A stretch of DNA of 27,887 bases. Source: an uncultured Lachnospiraceae bacterium (lineage in GTDB: Bacteria > Bacillota > Clostridia > Lachnospirales > Lachnospiraceae). Every line of letters starts with the position of its first letter. The first letter of the stretch is position 1. Shown here piece after piece: positions 15,061 to 22,169 of the stretch. Where the stretch lies: positions 1 through 27,887 of the forward strand of contig CAJUJR010000039.1 in NCBI GenBank assembly GCA_910586605.1, in the 5' to 3' direction. The position numbers and the translations under genes were made by a program. The notes below the pieces were generated by a model. That model was not told the origin of the DNA. It made no database searches and saw only the letters and a list, made by a program, of their open reading frames with translations.

Positions 15061-15768
15061 TTATAATGTAACTAACGTTCCCTGTGTTACGCCCTGTACT
15101 GTATTAATAATGCTGTCCTTTTCTTCCAGCCCAAAAATCATCATTGGCATATGGTTTTCCATTGCCAAGACGGCTGCCGCCAAATCAATGACTCCAAGAC
15201 GTTTATTAATTATGTCATCAATAGCAATTTCATCAAATTTCTTTGCTTCAGGATTCACAGCAGGGTCGGAATCATAAACGCCGTCAATCGACTTTGCAAG
15301 CAAAATAATATCCGCCTCAATCTCAACCGCCCGAAGCACAGTTGTAGTATCTGTCGAAAAATACGGATGCCCCGTACCTCCTGCAAAAAAAACCACCATG
15401 CCCTTTTCAAAATATTTATTTGCACGGTCCTTGGAAAAAATCTTTGTTATAGAACCGCATTCAAATGGTGTCAAAATGTTTGTTTTCATCCCAACACTAC
15501 GGAAAATCTCCGAAACATAAATACAATTCATAACAGTTGCCAGCATCCCAATCTGATCTGCCTTAGTCCTGTCGATATTTTCACTGCTGCGCCCCCGCCA
15601 GAAATTGCCGCCGCCTGTAACAACCCCTACCTGTACGCCGTCGTCCACAAGCTGCTTTACCTGCTTTGCTATCTTTAAACAGGTTGCCTCATCAAATCCT
15701 GTTTTATTCTCGCCTGCCAGGGCTTCACCGCTTAATTTCAGTAAAATCCTCTTATATTTTGCCGCCAT
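15061..15768 (-). CDS. pyrH: UMP kinase
   Basis: PyrH phosphorylates UMP to UDP in pyrimidine nucleotide synthesis. It is a bacterial-type hexameric kinase of the amino-acid kinase fold. The 235-residue protein has KRILLKLSGEAL (6-17), the GGGNFWRGR loop (52-60), DQIGMLATVMN, the FFAGGTGHPYFSTDT segment and a late DSIINTVQGVTQGT. The ribosome binding site is weak (GGTAG before GTTGTATG). It leads the pyrH-frr-uppS-cdsA-dxr-rseP-ispG series and follows the bactofilin gene by 51 bp. No clear promoter was found in that gap. Confidence 0.97.
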   Translation of the reverse strand: MAAKYKRILLKLSGEALAGENKTGFDEATCLKIAKQVKQLVDDGVQVGVVTGGGNFWRGRSSENIDRTKADQIGMLATVMNCIYVSEIFRSVGMKTNILTPFECGSITKIFSKDRANKYFEKGMVVFFAGGTGHPYFSTDTTTVLRAVEIEADIILLAKSIDGVYDSDPAVNPEAKKFDEIAIDDIINKRLGVIDLAAAVLAMENHMPMMIFGLEEKDSIINTVQGVTQGTLVTL

Positions 15769-15819
15769 ACAACTACCATGCCTTTCTGTTTATACTCTGT
15801 TTTAAGTCAACATGGCAGC

Positions 15820-16650
15820 TTAATTTATATTAGTTTCTGCAAAAAAGTCTTCCAAGTTAACGCCTGCATAGTTCAATGAACAGTAACCATCTACTACGGC
15901 GCCATTGTTTACCTGGATGGATTTCGCTTTGATATTCCCCTGGACAATTGCGGTAGAATCCACAATAACATGGCCATTCACGTCAATATCACCCTTTACG
16001 GCGCCTGCAATATAAGCAGAAGTACCGTCTACATCGCCAATAACAATTGTACCAACACCAATCTTAACGGCGCCTTCACTGCTTAATCCGCCTTCTAGGC
16101 GTTTTGAGCTGACATAGATTTCAGAAGCAATTACATTACCAGTAACCGTACCAACAATAGCAACTTTCCCCTGGCATTCTACGTCCCCAGTAATAACACC
16201 CATAACCTCCAATGAGCCGTCAGAAGAAATACCGCCTTTAATCGTTGTCCCAGCAGTAATTGTAGTAATCGTCCCACCCTTACGTTCTTCATCCATAATT
16301 TGTTTTGCTTCTTTTAATATTGGATCATTTTCTGTATTTGTTTCAAAAGCAGGCATTGCTGTCGGAGCTTCTTCTTTTTCTGGCTTTGGTTCTTCTGCTG
16401 GCATTTGTACTGCTGGCTCTTCCTGTGCAACAGGCTCTGTTTCAACGGCAGGTTCTTCTGCCGGCGCCTCTGCGGCAGGCTCTTCCTGGACAGCGGCAGG
16501 TATTTCTTCCCCGCTTCTCCTGGACGCTTCCCGTTCCACATCTTTTAACATTTCATCCAGCAACGCATCTGTTTCTGCATCATCACCTTCATCCGCAAAA
16601 ATCTGGCTTAGCAAATCCTTATCTACATTTGCATCATCAAAAGTACCCAT
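15820..16650 (-). CDS. Bactofilin-family polymer-forming protein
   Basis: Bactofilins (DUF583) polymerise without nucleotide into filaments that scaffold cell-shape and envelope enzymes. The 276-residue product has a repetitive right-handed beta-helix domain from about 126 to 260, with short Gly-rich turns such as GVITGDVECQGKV and GAVKGDIDVNGHV. It is preceded by a long disordered acidic region (48-97) of repeated Glu, Pro and Ala. This N-terminal arm of about 125 residues is much longer than the short tails usual for bactofilins. No signal peptide or membrane helix is seen, so it should be cytoplasmic. The start at 16650 has GAGGAGG six bases upstream. A good promoter lies upstream, overlapping the end of the M14 peptidase gene, so it probably starts its own transcript and may read on into pyrH. 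Confidence 0.9.
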   Translation of the reverse strand: MGTFDDANVDKDLLSQIFADEGDDAETDALLDEMLKDVEREASRRSGEEIPAAVQEEPAAEAPAEEPAVETEPVAQEEPAVQMPAEEPKPEKEEAPTAMPAFETNTENDPILKEAKQIMDEERKGGTITTITAGTTIKGGISSDGSLEVMGVITGDVECQGKVAIVGTVTGNVIASEIYVSSKRLEGGLSSEGAVKIGVGTIVIGDVDGTSAYIAGAVKGDIDVNGHVIVDSTAIVQGNIKAKSIQVNNGAVVDGYCSLNYAGVNLEDFFAETNIN

Positions 16651-16733
16651 TTTATTTCCTCCTCATTCTTATGCATGCGCACTTATTTCAAATTCCATAT
16701 TTATATCATTACCATTAAATAGTAACTTTGTGT

Positions 16734-16762
16734 ATTATATCACTAATATTTCCATTCGTCTA
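16734..16762 (-). promoter_or_regulatory. Promoter for the bactofilin gene
   Basis: On the minus strand TAGACG (-35, 16757-16762), a 17-base spacer and a perfect TATAAT (-10, 16734-16739) are seen, with TGA just before the -10 (extended -10). The TAG of the -35 box is also the stop codon of the M14 peptidase gene. The distance to the bactofilin ATG is about 83 bases. Confidence 0.7.
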
Positions 16763-17623
16763 CACTTGACAAAACATTTCCGCAATTGCCGGAAGCATAT
16801 TACGGTGCCTTTTCCACTCATGCAAAAGCTGTTTTTCGCAAACCGGAGCCACTTTTACACAGGTTTCCAAAGTACACCAGTCAATCCCCCGCTCAGTCAG
16901 CCAGTCGCCTAAGTTCCCATTGCACTCCTGCCCTTCTTTACAAAGCTTATAACCAGTCAAAGCATGCACTGTCTGCACCAGGCGGCTGTCATTTTTATAA
17001 TAAATAAGATGACCTGTTTCATGGTAATTCAAGACAGCCTGTGGTTCTATTTTTAAAATCAGCTTTACAAGCGCCCTTGTCTCCCTTTCTGAAAAAGGGG
17101 TCTTCCCTGCATATTCCGCGCTCCCCCTGTATTTTGCCGCTGACGCCCCAAACCCTGTGCTGTAATTCCGGTTCAAATCAACTCCCCTGGCATTTGCTTT
17201 CCAAAACTTTGCATCCTTCCCAGACAGTTCCTTTACCAGCCTCTGGAGACGTATGCTTCTTAGCCCTTCTGCCCCATATTGGCTGACTGCCACCCCATCT
17301 GGGTTTACCATCGGAAGAATCCAAAAACAGACCTCCCCAAACAGTACCTGATAGCTTTTTCCATGATAGCGCCCAATCCGGAAACGCCTGCAGCATCTCT
17401 TTACCATGCAGATTAGGAGTTCTGTGTTCAGCCATTCCCTCCCATGCATAGATGCTTGGATTACTACATTTTTAGAAGCAGCCGGATTTCCCAGGCGGAT
17501 TCCATAAATCCTGTTCCCATCCGCCGTCTTTGCCAGCCAGAATACCTTTAACAGCCCTTGGTATTTCAGGGAAAGCTTCCGCAAATCCCGTTTCATATCC
17601 CTGTATGAATATATGCCGCTCAT
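16760..17623 (-). CDS. M14-family zinc carboxypeptidase
   Basis: This 287-residue protein is an M14 metallocarboxypeptidase. Zinc ligands are H60 and E63 (SMHGREW) and H201 (NYHETGH). The substrate-binding pair N151-R152 is in GVDLNRNY, and the catalytic Glu is E253 in CTLETC. No signal peptide is seen, so it probably acts in the cytoplasm, perhaps on peptidoglycan-derived peptides as MpaA-type amidases do; the substrate is inference. The start at 17623 is chosen because its ATGA overlaps the TGA stop of the HD gene and AGGAAG lies just upstream; the frame stays open to 17671. It is the last gene of the DUF5685/J-domain unit and is followed by the bactofilin gene. It is rich in Cys and Arg/Lys. 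Confidence 0.9.
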   Translation of the reverse strand: MSGIYSYRDMKRDLRKLSLKYQGLLKVFWLAKTADGNRIYGIRLGNPAASKNVVIQASMHGREWLNTELLICMVKRCCRRFRIGRYHGKSYQVLFGEVCFWILPMVNPDGVAVSQYGAEGLRSIRLQRLVKELSGKDAKFWKANARGVDLNRNYSTGFGASAAKYRGSAEYAGKTPFSERETRALVKLILKIEPQAVLNYHETGHLIYYKNDSRLVQTVHALTGYKLCKEGQECNGNLGDWLTERGIDWCTLETCVKVAPVCEKQLLHEWKRHRNMLPAIAEMFCQV

Positions 17624-18096
17624 AACACCGCTTCCTTTCTCCGCTGCACAGTCTCCCTTGCTGAACACCACTTATCTGCCGCACATACAATCCATGCCTC
17701 TAAGCAGGATGGCGGCACGGCTGTCAATGGAAACATATGCTTTTTAATAATATCCTGTTCAATTTCCGACAAAGTAAAATCTTCCATGGCGTTTTTAAGC
17801 GCCGCGCCTGGATGGTAAAAACCATGCGGCCTTTTATGCTTATGTTCCCTGTCATGCCAGTCATATAAAAAATAATCATGTAAAAAGGCCCCTCTGATTA
17901 ATGCATGATAATCTACCTGCAAATGAAAACTTTCTGCAATACGGCAGCTTTCATATGCAACATGTAACGAATGGCTGTATACGCTAGTTATCCCATGCTG
18001 ATAATACTGCTTGCTTTCTTCCATACGGGACGCTGCACAGATTTCTTTAATCTCTTCCCAAAAAAACCGTTCTCTTTTTACTGATAATTGTTTCAT
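17620..18096 (-). CDS. HD-domain protein, putative phosphohydrolase
   Basis: This 158-residue protein has the layout of an HD-superfamily metal-dependent phosphohydrolase: H42 in YSHSLHVAY, the HD pair H73-D74 in RGAFLHDYFLYDWH, further His residues in HKHKRPHGFYHP (85-95) and a late Asp in AADKW. The substrate is unknown. The open frame continues to 18312, but that part overlaps the membrane protein gene. The ATG at 18096 has GGGGGAG four to five bases upstream and fits the domain start. The gene lies 46 bp after the membrane protein gene and overlaps the M14 gene by four bases (ATGA), which suggests coupled translation. Confidence 0.85.
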   Translation of the reverse strand: MKQLSVKRERFFWEEIKEICAASRMEESKQYYQHGITSVYSHSLHVAYESCRIAESFHLQVDYHALIRGAFLHDYFLYDWHDREHKHKRPHGFYHPGAALKNAMEDFTLSEIEQDIIKKHMFPLTAVPPSCLEAWIVCAADKWCSARETVQRRKEAVL

Positions 18097-18142
18097 ATTT
18101 CTCCCCCTGTCTTCTGTAACAGGCCATATCTTCCAGAAAAAA

Positions 18143-18700
18143 TCAATGCATCCTTGAAACCAGCCCTCCATAGCGGTTCTGGAAATAGAAATACGCCCTG
18201 TCAAAAATAACCCAAAAAATCTCTGCGCAGGCAATAACAGCAACCCAGAATAGAACCTGGTATTCCTGCAACAGGGAAAAAAGCTTCCCTTCAAAAAGAA
18301 CCTCCAGCCCAAACAGTTTCTGCCCTAAGAAAACAGCAGCAAACAAAAGACCATGAAACAAAAGACCCTTTAAAACCCAAGCAAAGACTTTTTTCCCCTT
18401 TCCTTTCCCATTTTTTTCGATAAATTCTGCTAAAACCACATAGACGCCAAAAGCCAAGAAAGTCGCACAATATAGCTTCTGGGGCGCTAAAAAAAAGCTT
18501 AAAAGCGTTGTCCCCGCCAAAAATGCAGCCGCTGCAGCCACTGACAGGTTTCTTTGTACAATCCCTGTCAGATAAGAGGCCGCCGCCAGAAAAAATAATG
18601 TGCTTCCCTCAAAATAACCGCCAACTGTCACCAAAATCACCCCAATTGCCATCAGTATCCCAACAAATGCGATTTCTTTTGATTTTAGAAGCATGTGCAC
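18143..18700 (-). CDS. Small membrane protein of unknown function
   Basis: I do not recognise the family. The 185-residue product is mostly hydrophobic, with about five to six predicted membrane helices (roughly 8-28, 31-48, 50-68, 72-92, 105-128 and 145-168). A basic loop KNGKGKGKK sits between the fourth and fifth. The first codon at 18700 is GTG, six bases after GGAGG; an in-frame ATG at 18694 is twelve bases away and less likely. The gene overlaps the end of the J-domain gene by 16 bp, so the two are probably translated together. The position inside the unit suggests a membrane anchor or partner for the J-domain protein, which is inference only. Confidence 0.8.
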   Translation of the reverse strand: MHMLLKSKEIAFVGILMAIGVILVTVGGYFEGSTLFFLAAASYLTGIVQRNLSVAAAAAFLAGTTLLSFFLAPQKLYCATFLAFGVYVVLAEFIEKNGKGKGKKVFAWVLKGLLFHGLLFAAVFLGQKLFGLEVLFEGKLFSLLQEYQVLFWVAVIACAEIFWVIFDRAYFYFQNRYGGLVSRMH

Positions 18701-19128
18701 AAATCACCTCCCATGCATTCACATAATGTATCTGCACACCATAAATCGCAACAGAGGTTTCCAGTGCCACAGCCGCTCCCCCCATAAGGGTTCCTGCCAT
18801 ATCCATTTCCATACTGTTGATACTGCTGCCTGTTGTACTGCTGGTTACCCTGATACCCCTGCTGGTAACCTCCCTGCTGATAGCCGCCCTGTTGGTATGG
18901 GCTGCCCTGATACCCTTGCTGGTAACCCTGCCCATTCCCAGAACGCATATCCATAATCTGGCGGTACGCCTCCTGTACTTCCTTAAACTTTTCCTCTGCC
19001 AAATCAGACAACGGATTATTTGCATAAGTATCTGGATGATATTTCCTGCTCATCTCCCTGTATGCCCTTTTTACTTCATCATCGCTCGCACCTGGGTTAA
19101 CTCCCAGTACCTGATATGGATCTGTCAT
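18685..19128 (-). CDS. J-domain protein with low-complexity and Cys-rich tail
   Basis: The 147-residue protein starts with a complete J domain (residues 3 to about 62) including the HPD motif at 31-33, which stimulates the ATPase of DnaK-type Hsp70. It lacks the zinc-finger and substrate-binding domains of true DnaJ. Residues 65-115 are a Gln/Tyr/Gly-rich repeat (units such as YQQGGYQQGGYQQGYQG), similar in composition to prion-like or phase-separating segments. The last 28 residues hold eight Cys (120, 126, 127, 131, 136, 138, 144, 146) with LCCDLWC and CECMGGD. The start codon overlaps the stop of the DUF5685 gene (ATGA, 19125-19128). It probably recruits Hsp70 to a specific client or site, perhaps with the neighbouring membrane protein. 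The Cys tail may bind metal or be lipidated. Confidence 0.9.
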   Translation of the reverse strand: MTDPYQVLGVNPGASDDEVKRAYREMSRKYHPDTYANNPLSDLAEEKFKEVQEAYRQIMDMRSGNGQGYQQGYQGSPYQQGGYQQGGYQQGYQGNQQYNRQQYQQYGNGYGRNPYGGSGCGTGNLCCDLWCADTLCECMGGDLCTCF

Positions 19129-19973
19129 TCTTTTTTACCCTCCTGTATTTCACCTTTCTTTTCTGCCTGTATCTGGTCATAACGGTTCCAGACTCCTGCA
19201 TATAGTATATTTCCAAGAATATCTGCATATTCCAGGCAGGGAAGTTTTTGAAACGCATTCCCTGCCGCTGCAATCTCATTAAGTAGCAGTTCCTGAACCT
19301 TCTCTTCAAATCCTTCCTGCCCTGACGCCGCCAAAAAAGGATTAAAGCAGCCATTTTCCCTGTCCTGTGAAAGGTCATCATATGCATCCATTATATAAAT
19401 AAATCTTCCAAGAAAATATCCAAACTCCCTCAAATATCCTGAAAAAGCATCCTGCCGATAGTCAAACAGGGACTCCATCAATTCCCCAAAACAGCCTGCC
19501 AGTTTTAGGATATCCGGTTCCTCCTGTTTTTCCATCTCTGACAGCTTATTAAGGGCAAGGGCAATTTCCTGTTCCTGTACATGATATTTCCTTTTTGCCT
19601 TCCCAGCTTTTTTGTGGTACAGCTTCATTCCAAGCCACGCCTTTTTAGATGAAGCATCTTCCCTATCATCTTTCCAATGATAATAGGATAAAAGGATATT
19701 CATGTCAGCAGCATATTCTGTGACTTCATTATAAAACCTCGGTTGCTTTTTTGCCGGATGTACCATACACCGTTCCAGTTTTCTCTGTGCTGGTATATCA
19801 TATACCGAAGAAAGCAGGAGGATTAAAAACGTCATGTCATATGTCAACGTAAGGCAGCCCAATATGCCATACTGCTGTTTTAATTCACCACACAGCCCAC
19901 AGTAAAACCCACGGTAAAGCTCATAATCTTTTACCTTTAGTTCTGGTTTCCGAATCCGCACATACCCAAACAA
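19125..19973 (-). CDS. DUF5685-family protein, prenyl-synthase-like acidic motifs
   Basis: The 282-residue protein matches my memory of the DUF5685 family: MFGYVRIRKPELKVKDYELY, a CGLC pair (C25, C28), YDMTFLILLL, and ERCMVHP. The function is not established. It is largely helical and carries two acidic motifs at positions that recall class I terpenoid/squalene synthases: DDRED at 102-106 (a DDxxD) and DAYDDLSQD at 196-204 followed by GCFNPF. The start is TTG at 19973, eight bases after AAGGAG; no better ATG exists near the conserved N-terminus. It is the first gene of the five-gene unit, overlapping the J-domain gene by four bases. A copy of the recurring leader motif lies 50 bases upstream. 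Confidence 0.82.
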   Translation of the reverse strand: MFGYVRIRKPELKVKDYELYRGFYCGLCGELKQQYGILGCLTLTYDMTFLILLLSSVYDIPAQRKLERCMVHPAKKQPRFYNEVTEYAADMNILLSYYHWKDDREDASSKKAWLGMKLYHKKAGKAKRKYHVQEQEIALALNKLSEMEKQEEPDILKLAGCFGELMESLFDYRQDAFSGYLREFGYFLGRFIYIMDAYDDLSQDRENGCFNPFLAASGQEGFEEKVQELLLNEIAAAGNAFQKLPCLEYADILGNILYAGVWNRYDQIQAEKKGEIQEGKKE

Positions 19974-20217
19974 TCTAATTTCTCCTTTTCCCTAAAGCAT
20001 ATTTGATAATTCATTCCAAAAACTTTCAAACACGATTTAGGAACTGCAATAGTTAACGTATTTAATTAATCTATTTAAAATCCCTTACAGCAGCAGCTAT
20101 CTTTATCATATCATATTTTTGTGTTATGATACAAAGCATTAAGTGAAAAATATGTAAAAAAAACTAAACTGGCTTTTGCCAGATGGAACACTAGAACATG
20201 TTTGAAAGGAGAAAAAA
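19974..20217. promoter_or_regulatory. Divergent promoter region (DUF5685 unit / dtd)
   Basis: No gene is seen in these 244 bases. Toward dtd, TTATCA (20103-20108), a 16-base spacer and TATGAT (20125-20130) form a moderate promoter, then a small CTGGC-TTTT-GCCAG hairpin (20169-20182) and the leader motif ATGTTTGAAA (20198-20207) precede the start. Toward DUF5685, TTGAAA and TCAAAT with a 17-base spacer overlap the motif GTGTTTGAAA (20024-20033). TTAGGAACTG lies at 20037-20046. Confidence 0.45.
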
Positions 20218-20670
20218 ATGCGCTTCGTAATACAAAGAGTAAATCATGCCAGCGTAACTGTCAACAAAAAAACCATCAGTTCAATAGAGAAAGGATATCT
20301 CGTACTTATTGGAATCAGCCAAGAAGACACTACAGAAATTGCTGATAAGATGATTAGCAAAATGCTGCACTTAAGGATCTTTGCTGATACAGACGGAAAA
20401 ACCAACCTCTCTTTATTAGATGTAAACGGCAGCCTTCTTCTAGTCTCACAGTTTACGCTTTATGCCAACTGCCGCAAAGGAAACCGCCCCTCCTTTACAG
20501 ATGCCGGCAAACCAGATATGGCAAAAGATCTGTATGGATACTTAATCCAAAAAGCAAAACAGGCCTGCCCTTCTGTCCAGTCCGGAGAATTTGGCGCTGA
20601 CATGAAAGTCTTACTGGAAAATGACGGTCCCTTTACCGTCTTCCTTGATTCAGATGACATCTGCCCATGA
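20218..20670 (+). CDS. dtd: D-aminoacyl-tRNA deacylase
   Basis: Dtd removes D-amino acids (and glycine) mischarged on tRNA, a proofreading step in translation. The 150-residue product has the SQFTLYA motif at 77-83 and the second active-site motif as NDGPFT (135-140), where most homologues have GPVT; the Val-to-Phe change is notable but lies between the conserved Pro and Thr. RVNHASVTV near the N-terminus and the total length are typical. The start at 20218 follows AAAGGAG with good spacing. It is the only plus-strand gene here, and a bidirectional terminator follows it at once. It is a single-gene transcript. Confidence 0.96.
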   Translation: MRFVIQRVNHASVTVNKKTISSIEKGYLVLIGISQEDTTEIADKMISKMLHLRIFADTDGKTNLSLLDVNGSLLLVSQFTLYANCRKGNRPSFTDAGKPDMAKDLYGYLIQKAKQACPSVQSGEFGADMKVLLENDGPFTVFLDSDDICP

Positions 20671-20673
20671 GAA

Positions 20674-20700
20674 AAGGACACCTTATTAACTGGTGTCCTT
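20674..20700. terminator. Bidirectional terminator between dtd and thiD
   Basis: AAGGACACC (20674-20682), a 9-base loop and GGTGTCCTT (20692-20700) form a perfect 9-bp stem. It is followed by ATTTTAC on the plus strand and TTTTCTC on the minus strand. It starts 4 bases after the dtd stop and lies 3 bases from the thiD stop, so it serves both convergent genes. Confidence 0.9.
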
Positions 20701-20703
20701 ATT

Positions 20704-21510
20704 TTACGATACAGGATTTATCCTGTATCCGTGGTTTAACGGGCCGCTTCCCCTCCCAAGATCCAGCAAATCTGCAAGCGCACCAGAAAGATACTCCTTT
20801 GCAGATTCTACTGCTTCCCCAAGGCTTCTGCCCTTTGCCAGGTTTGAGGCAATTGCACTCGAAAGCGTACAGCCTGTCCCATGCGTATTTGGGTTTTCAA
20901 TGCGTTCTGCATAAAACCAAGCTGTCTTCCCAGCCTGCCATAAAAAATCATTGGCATCATTCAGGGAGTGTCCGCCTTTTAACAAAACATTGCAACAATA
21001 ATTTTCCCCAATCTTTTCTGCCGCATATTCCATATCTTTTTCTGACTTAATTTCGATTCCCGACAAAATTTCTGCTTCAGGGATATTTGGCGTAACAATA
21101 TCCGCTAAGGGAAGCAACCTTTCTTTTAAAGCTTCCACAGCATCCTCCTGTAAAAGCTTTGAACCGCTTGTCGATACCATAACCGGGTCTAGCACAATAT
21201 TTCCTGCCCTATGCTTTTCAAGACTCCCGGCAATCACTTCAATCAGGGAAGCCCCCGAAACCATGCCTATTTTCACAGCATCAGGAAAAATATCAGAAAA
21301 CACACAATCCAACTGCTTTTCCAAAAATTCAGGGGAGACTTCCAGAATTGCCTCTACCCCCATCGTATTCTGGGCTGTTAATGCTGTTATTGCACTCATT
21401 CCATAAACCCCGTTTGCCAACATAGTTTTTAAGTCAGCCTGGATTCCGGCGCCACCACTACTGTCACTCCCTGCTATTGCAAGTACTGATTTTAACCTCT
21501 TATCTCCCAT
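20704..21510 (-). CDS. thiD: Hydroxymethylpyrimidine (phosphate) kinase
   Basis: ThiD phosphorylates HMP and HMP-phosphate to HMP-PP, the pyrimidine half of thiamine. The 268-residue ribokinase-fold protein shows VLAIAGSDSSGGAGIQADLK, KIGMVSG, LDPVMVSTSG, LLKGGH and the anion-hole segment NPNTHGTGCTLSSAIA with the catalytic-site Gly/Cys region. The start is ATG at 21510, with AGGGG about seven bases upstream; a TTG two codons earlier is too close to it. It overlaps the end of thiE by 11 bp. ThiE joins the ThiD product to the thiazole, so the pair acts in sequence. No TPP riboswitch is visible upstream of thiE. Confidence 0.96.
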   Translation of the reverse strand: MGDKRLKSVLAIAGSDSSGGAGIQADLKTMLANGVYGMSAITALTAQNTMGVEAILEVSPEFLEKQLDCVFSDIFPDAVKIGMVSGASLIEVIAGSLEKHRAGNIVLDPVMVSTSGSKLLQEDAVEALKERLLPLADIVTPNIPEAEILSGIEIKSEKDMEYAAEKIGENYCCNVLLKGGHSLNDANDFLWQAGKTAWFYAERIENPNTHGTGCTLSSAIASNLAKGRSLGEAVESAKEYLSGALADLLDLGRGSGPLNHGYRINPVS

Positions 21511-22144
21511 CCACAATCCCCTCTGCTTGATTTCTAAGTTCTGCCGCTGCCGCCGTTATATCATCCTGCGCAAAAATCCCGCTAATTACGGCTACCCCTT
21601 CTATTCCGGTATTGTTTAACTGCATAATATTCTGTGAAGTAATCCCTCCGATTGCCACCACCGGAATCGTTATGGCAGCACAGATTTCCCTTAACTGTTC
21701 ATGGGTAATCCCAATCGCATTTTTCTTGGTAGGCGATGGGAATACAGCGCCTACCCCAAGGTAATCCGCCCCACATTCCTGCGCCCGGATTGCCTGTTCC
21801 ACTGTTTTTGCCGTCACCCCCATTATTTTATCTGCCCCCAGTTTTTCCCTGACGTGCTTTGCCTCCATATCCTCCTGCCCTACATGGACGCCGTCCGCAT
21901 CAGTGGCCAGCGCAATTTCAACGCTGTCGTTAATTACAAACGGGACATGATATTTCCTACAAAGCGCCTTAATCTGCCGCGCCTCTGATAAAAAAGCCCT
22001 TTTATCCAATTCCTTTTCACGGAGCTGGACAAAAGTCACTCCACCTTTAATCGCTTTCTCCACCTGCTCATACAAAGTCTCCCCTTTAAGCCATCCTCTG
22101 TCCGTTACCGCATATAAACGCATTGATTTTCTATCAATTCTCAT
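21500..22144 (-). CDS. thiE: Thiamine-phosphate synthase
   Basis: ThiE couples HMP-PP with thiazole phosphate to form thiamine phosphate. The 214-residue TIM-barrel protein has RLYAVTDRGWL, the pyrophosphate-binding QLREKE (40-45), INDSVEIALATDADGVHVGQ (71-90), GVGAVFPSPTK and VVAIGGI. Three starts are possible. ATG at 22144 is preferred because AGGTGA lies five bases upstream; GTG at 22153 and ATG at 22123 are weaker. It follows the signalling gene by 25 bp and overlaps thiD, so it is probably transcribed with both. Confidence 0.95.
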   Translation of the reverse strand: MRIDRKSMRLYAVTDRGWLKGETLYEQVEKAIKGGVTFVQLREKELDKRAFLSEARQIKALCRKYHVPFVINDSVEIALATDADGVHVGQEDMEAKHVREKLGADKIMGVTAKTVEQAIRAQECGADYLGVGAVFPSPTKKNAIGITHEQLREICAAITIPVVAIGGITSQNIMQLNNTGIEGVAVISGIFAQDDITAAAAELRNQAEGIVDGR

Positions 22145-22169
22145 ATTCCTCACCTATCCGGATGATGCT

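Noticed and set aside
18097..18312. Longer start for the HD-domain protein
   Set aside because: The extension overlaps the membrane protein gene, has no family similarity that I recognise, and the ATG at 18096 has a strong ribosome binding site.
18830..18920. Short tandem repeats in the J-protein gene as a possible CRISPR array
   Set aside because: The repeats are in-frame coding units of 9-15 bases for Gln/Tyr/Gly, with no spacers.
22145..22169. TPP riboswitch before thiE
   Set aside because: Only 25 bases separate thiE from the previous gene and no thi-box sequence is seen.
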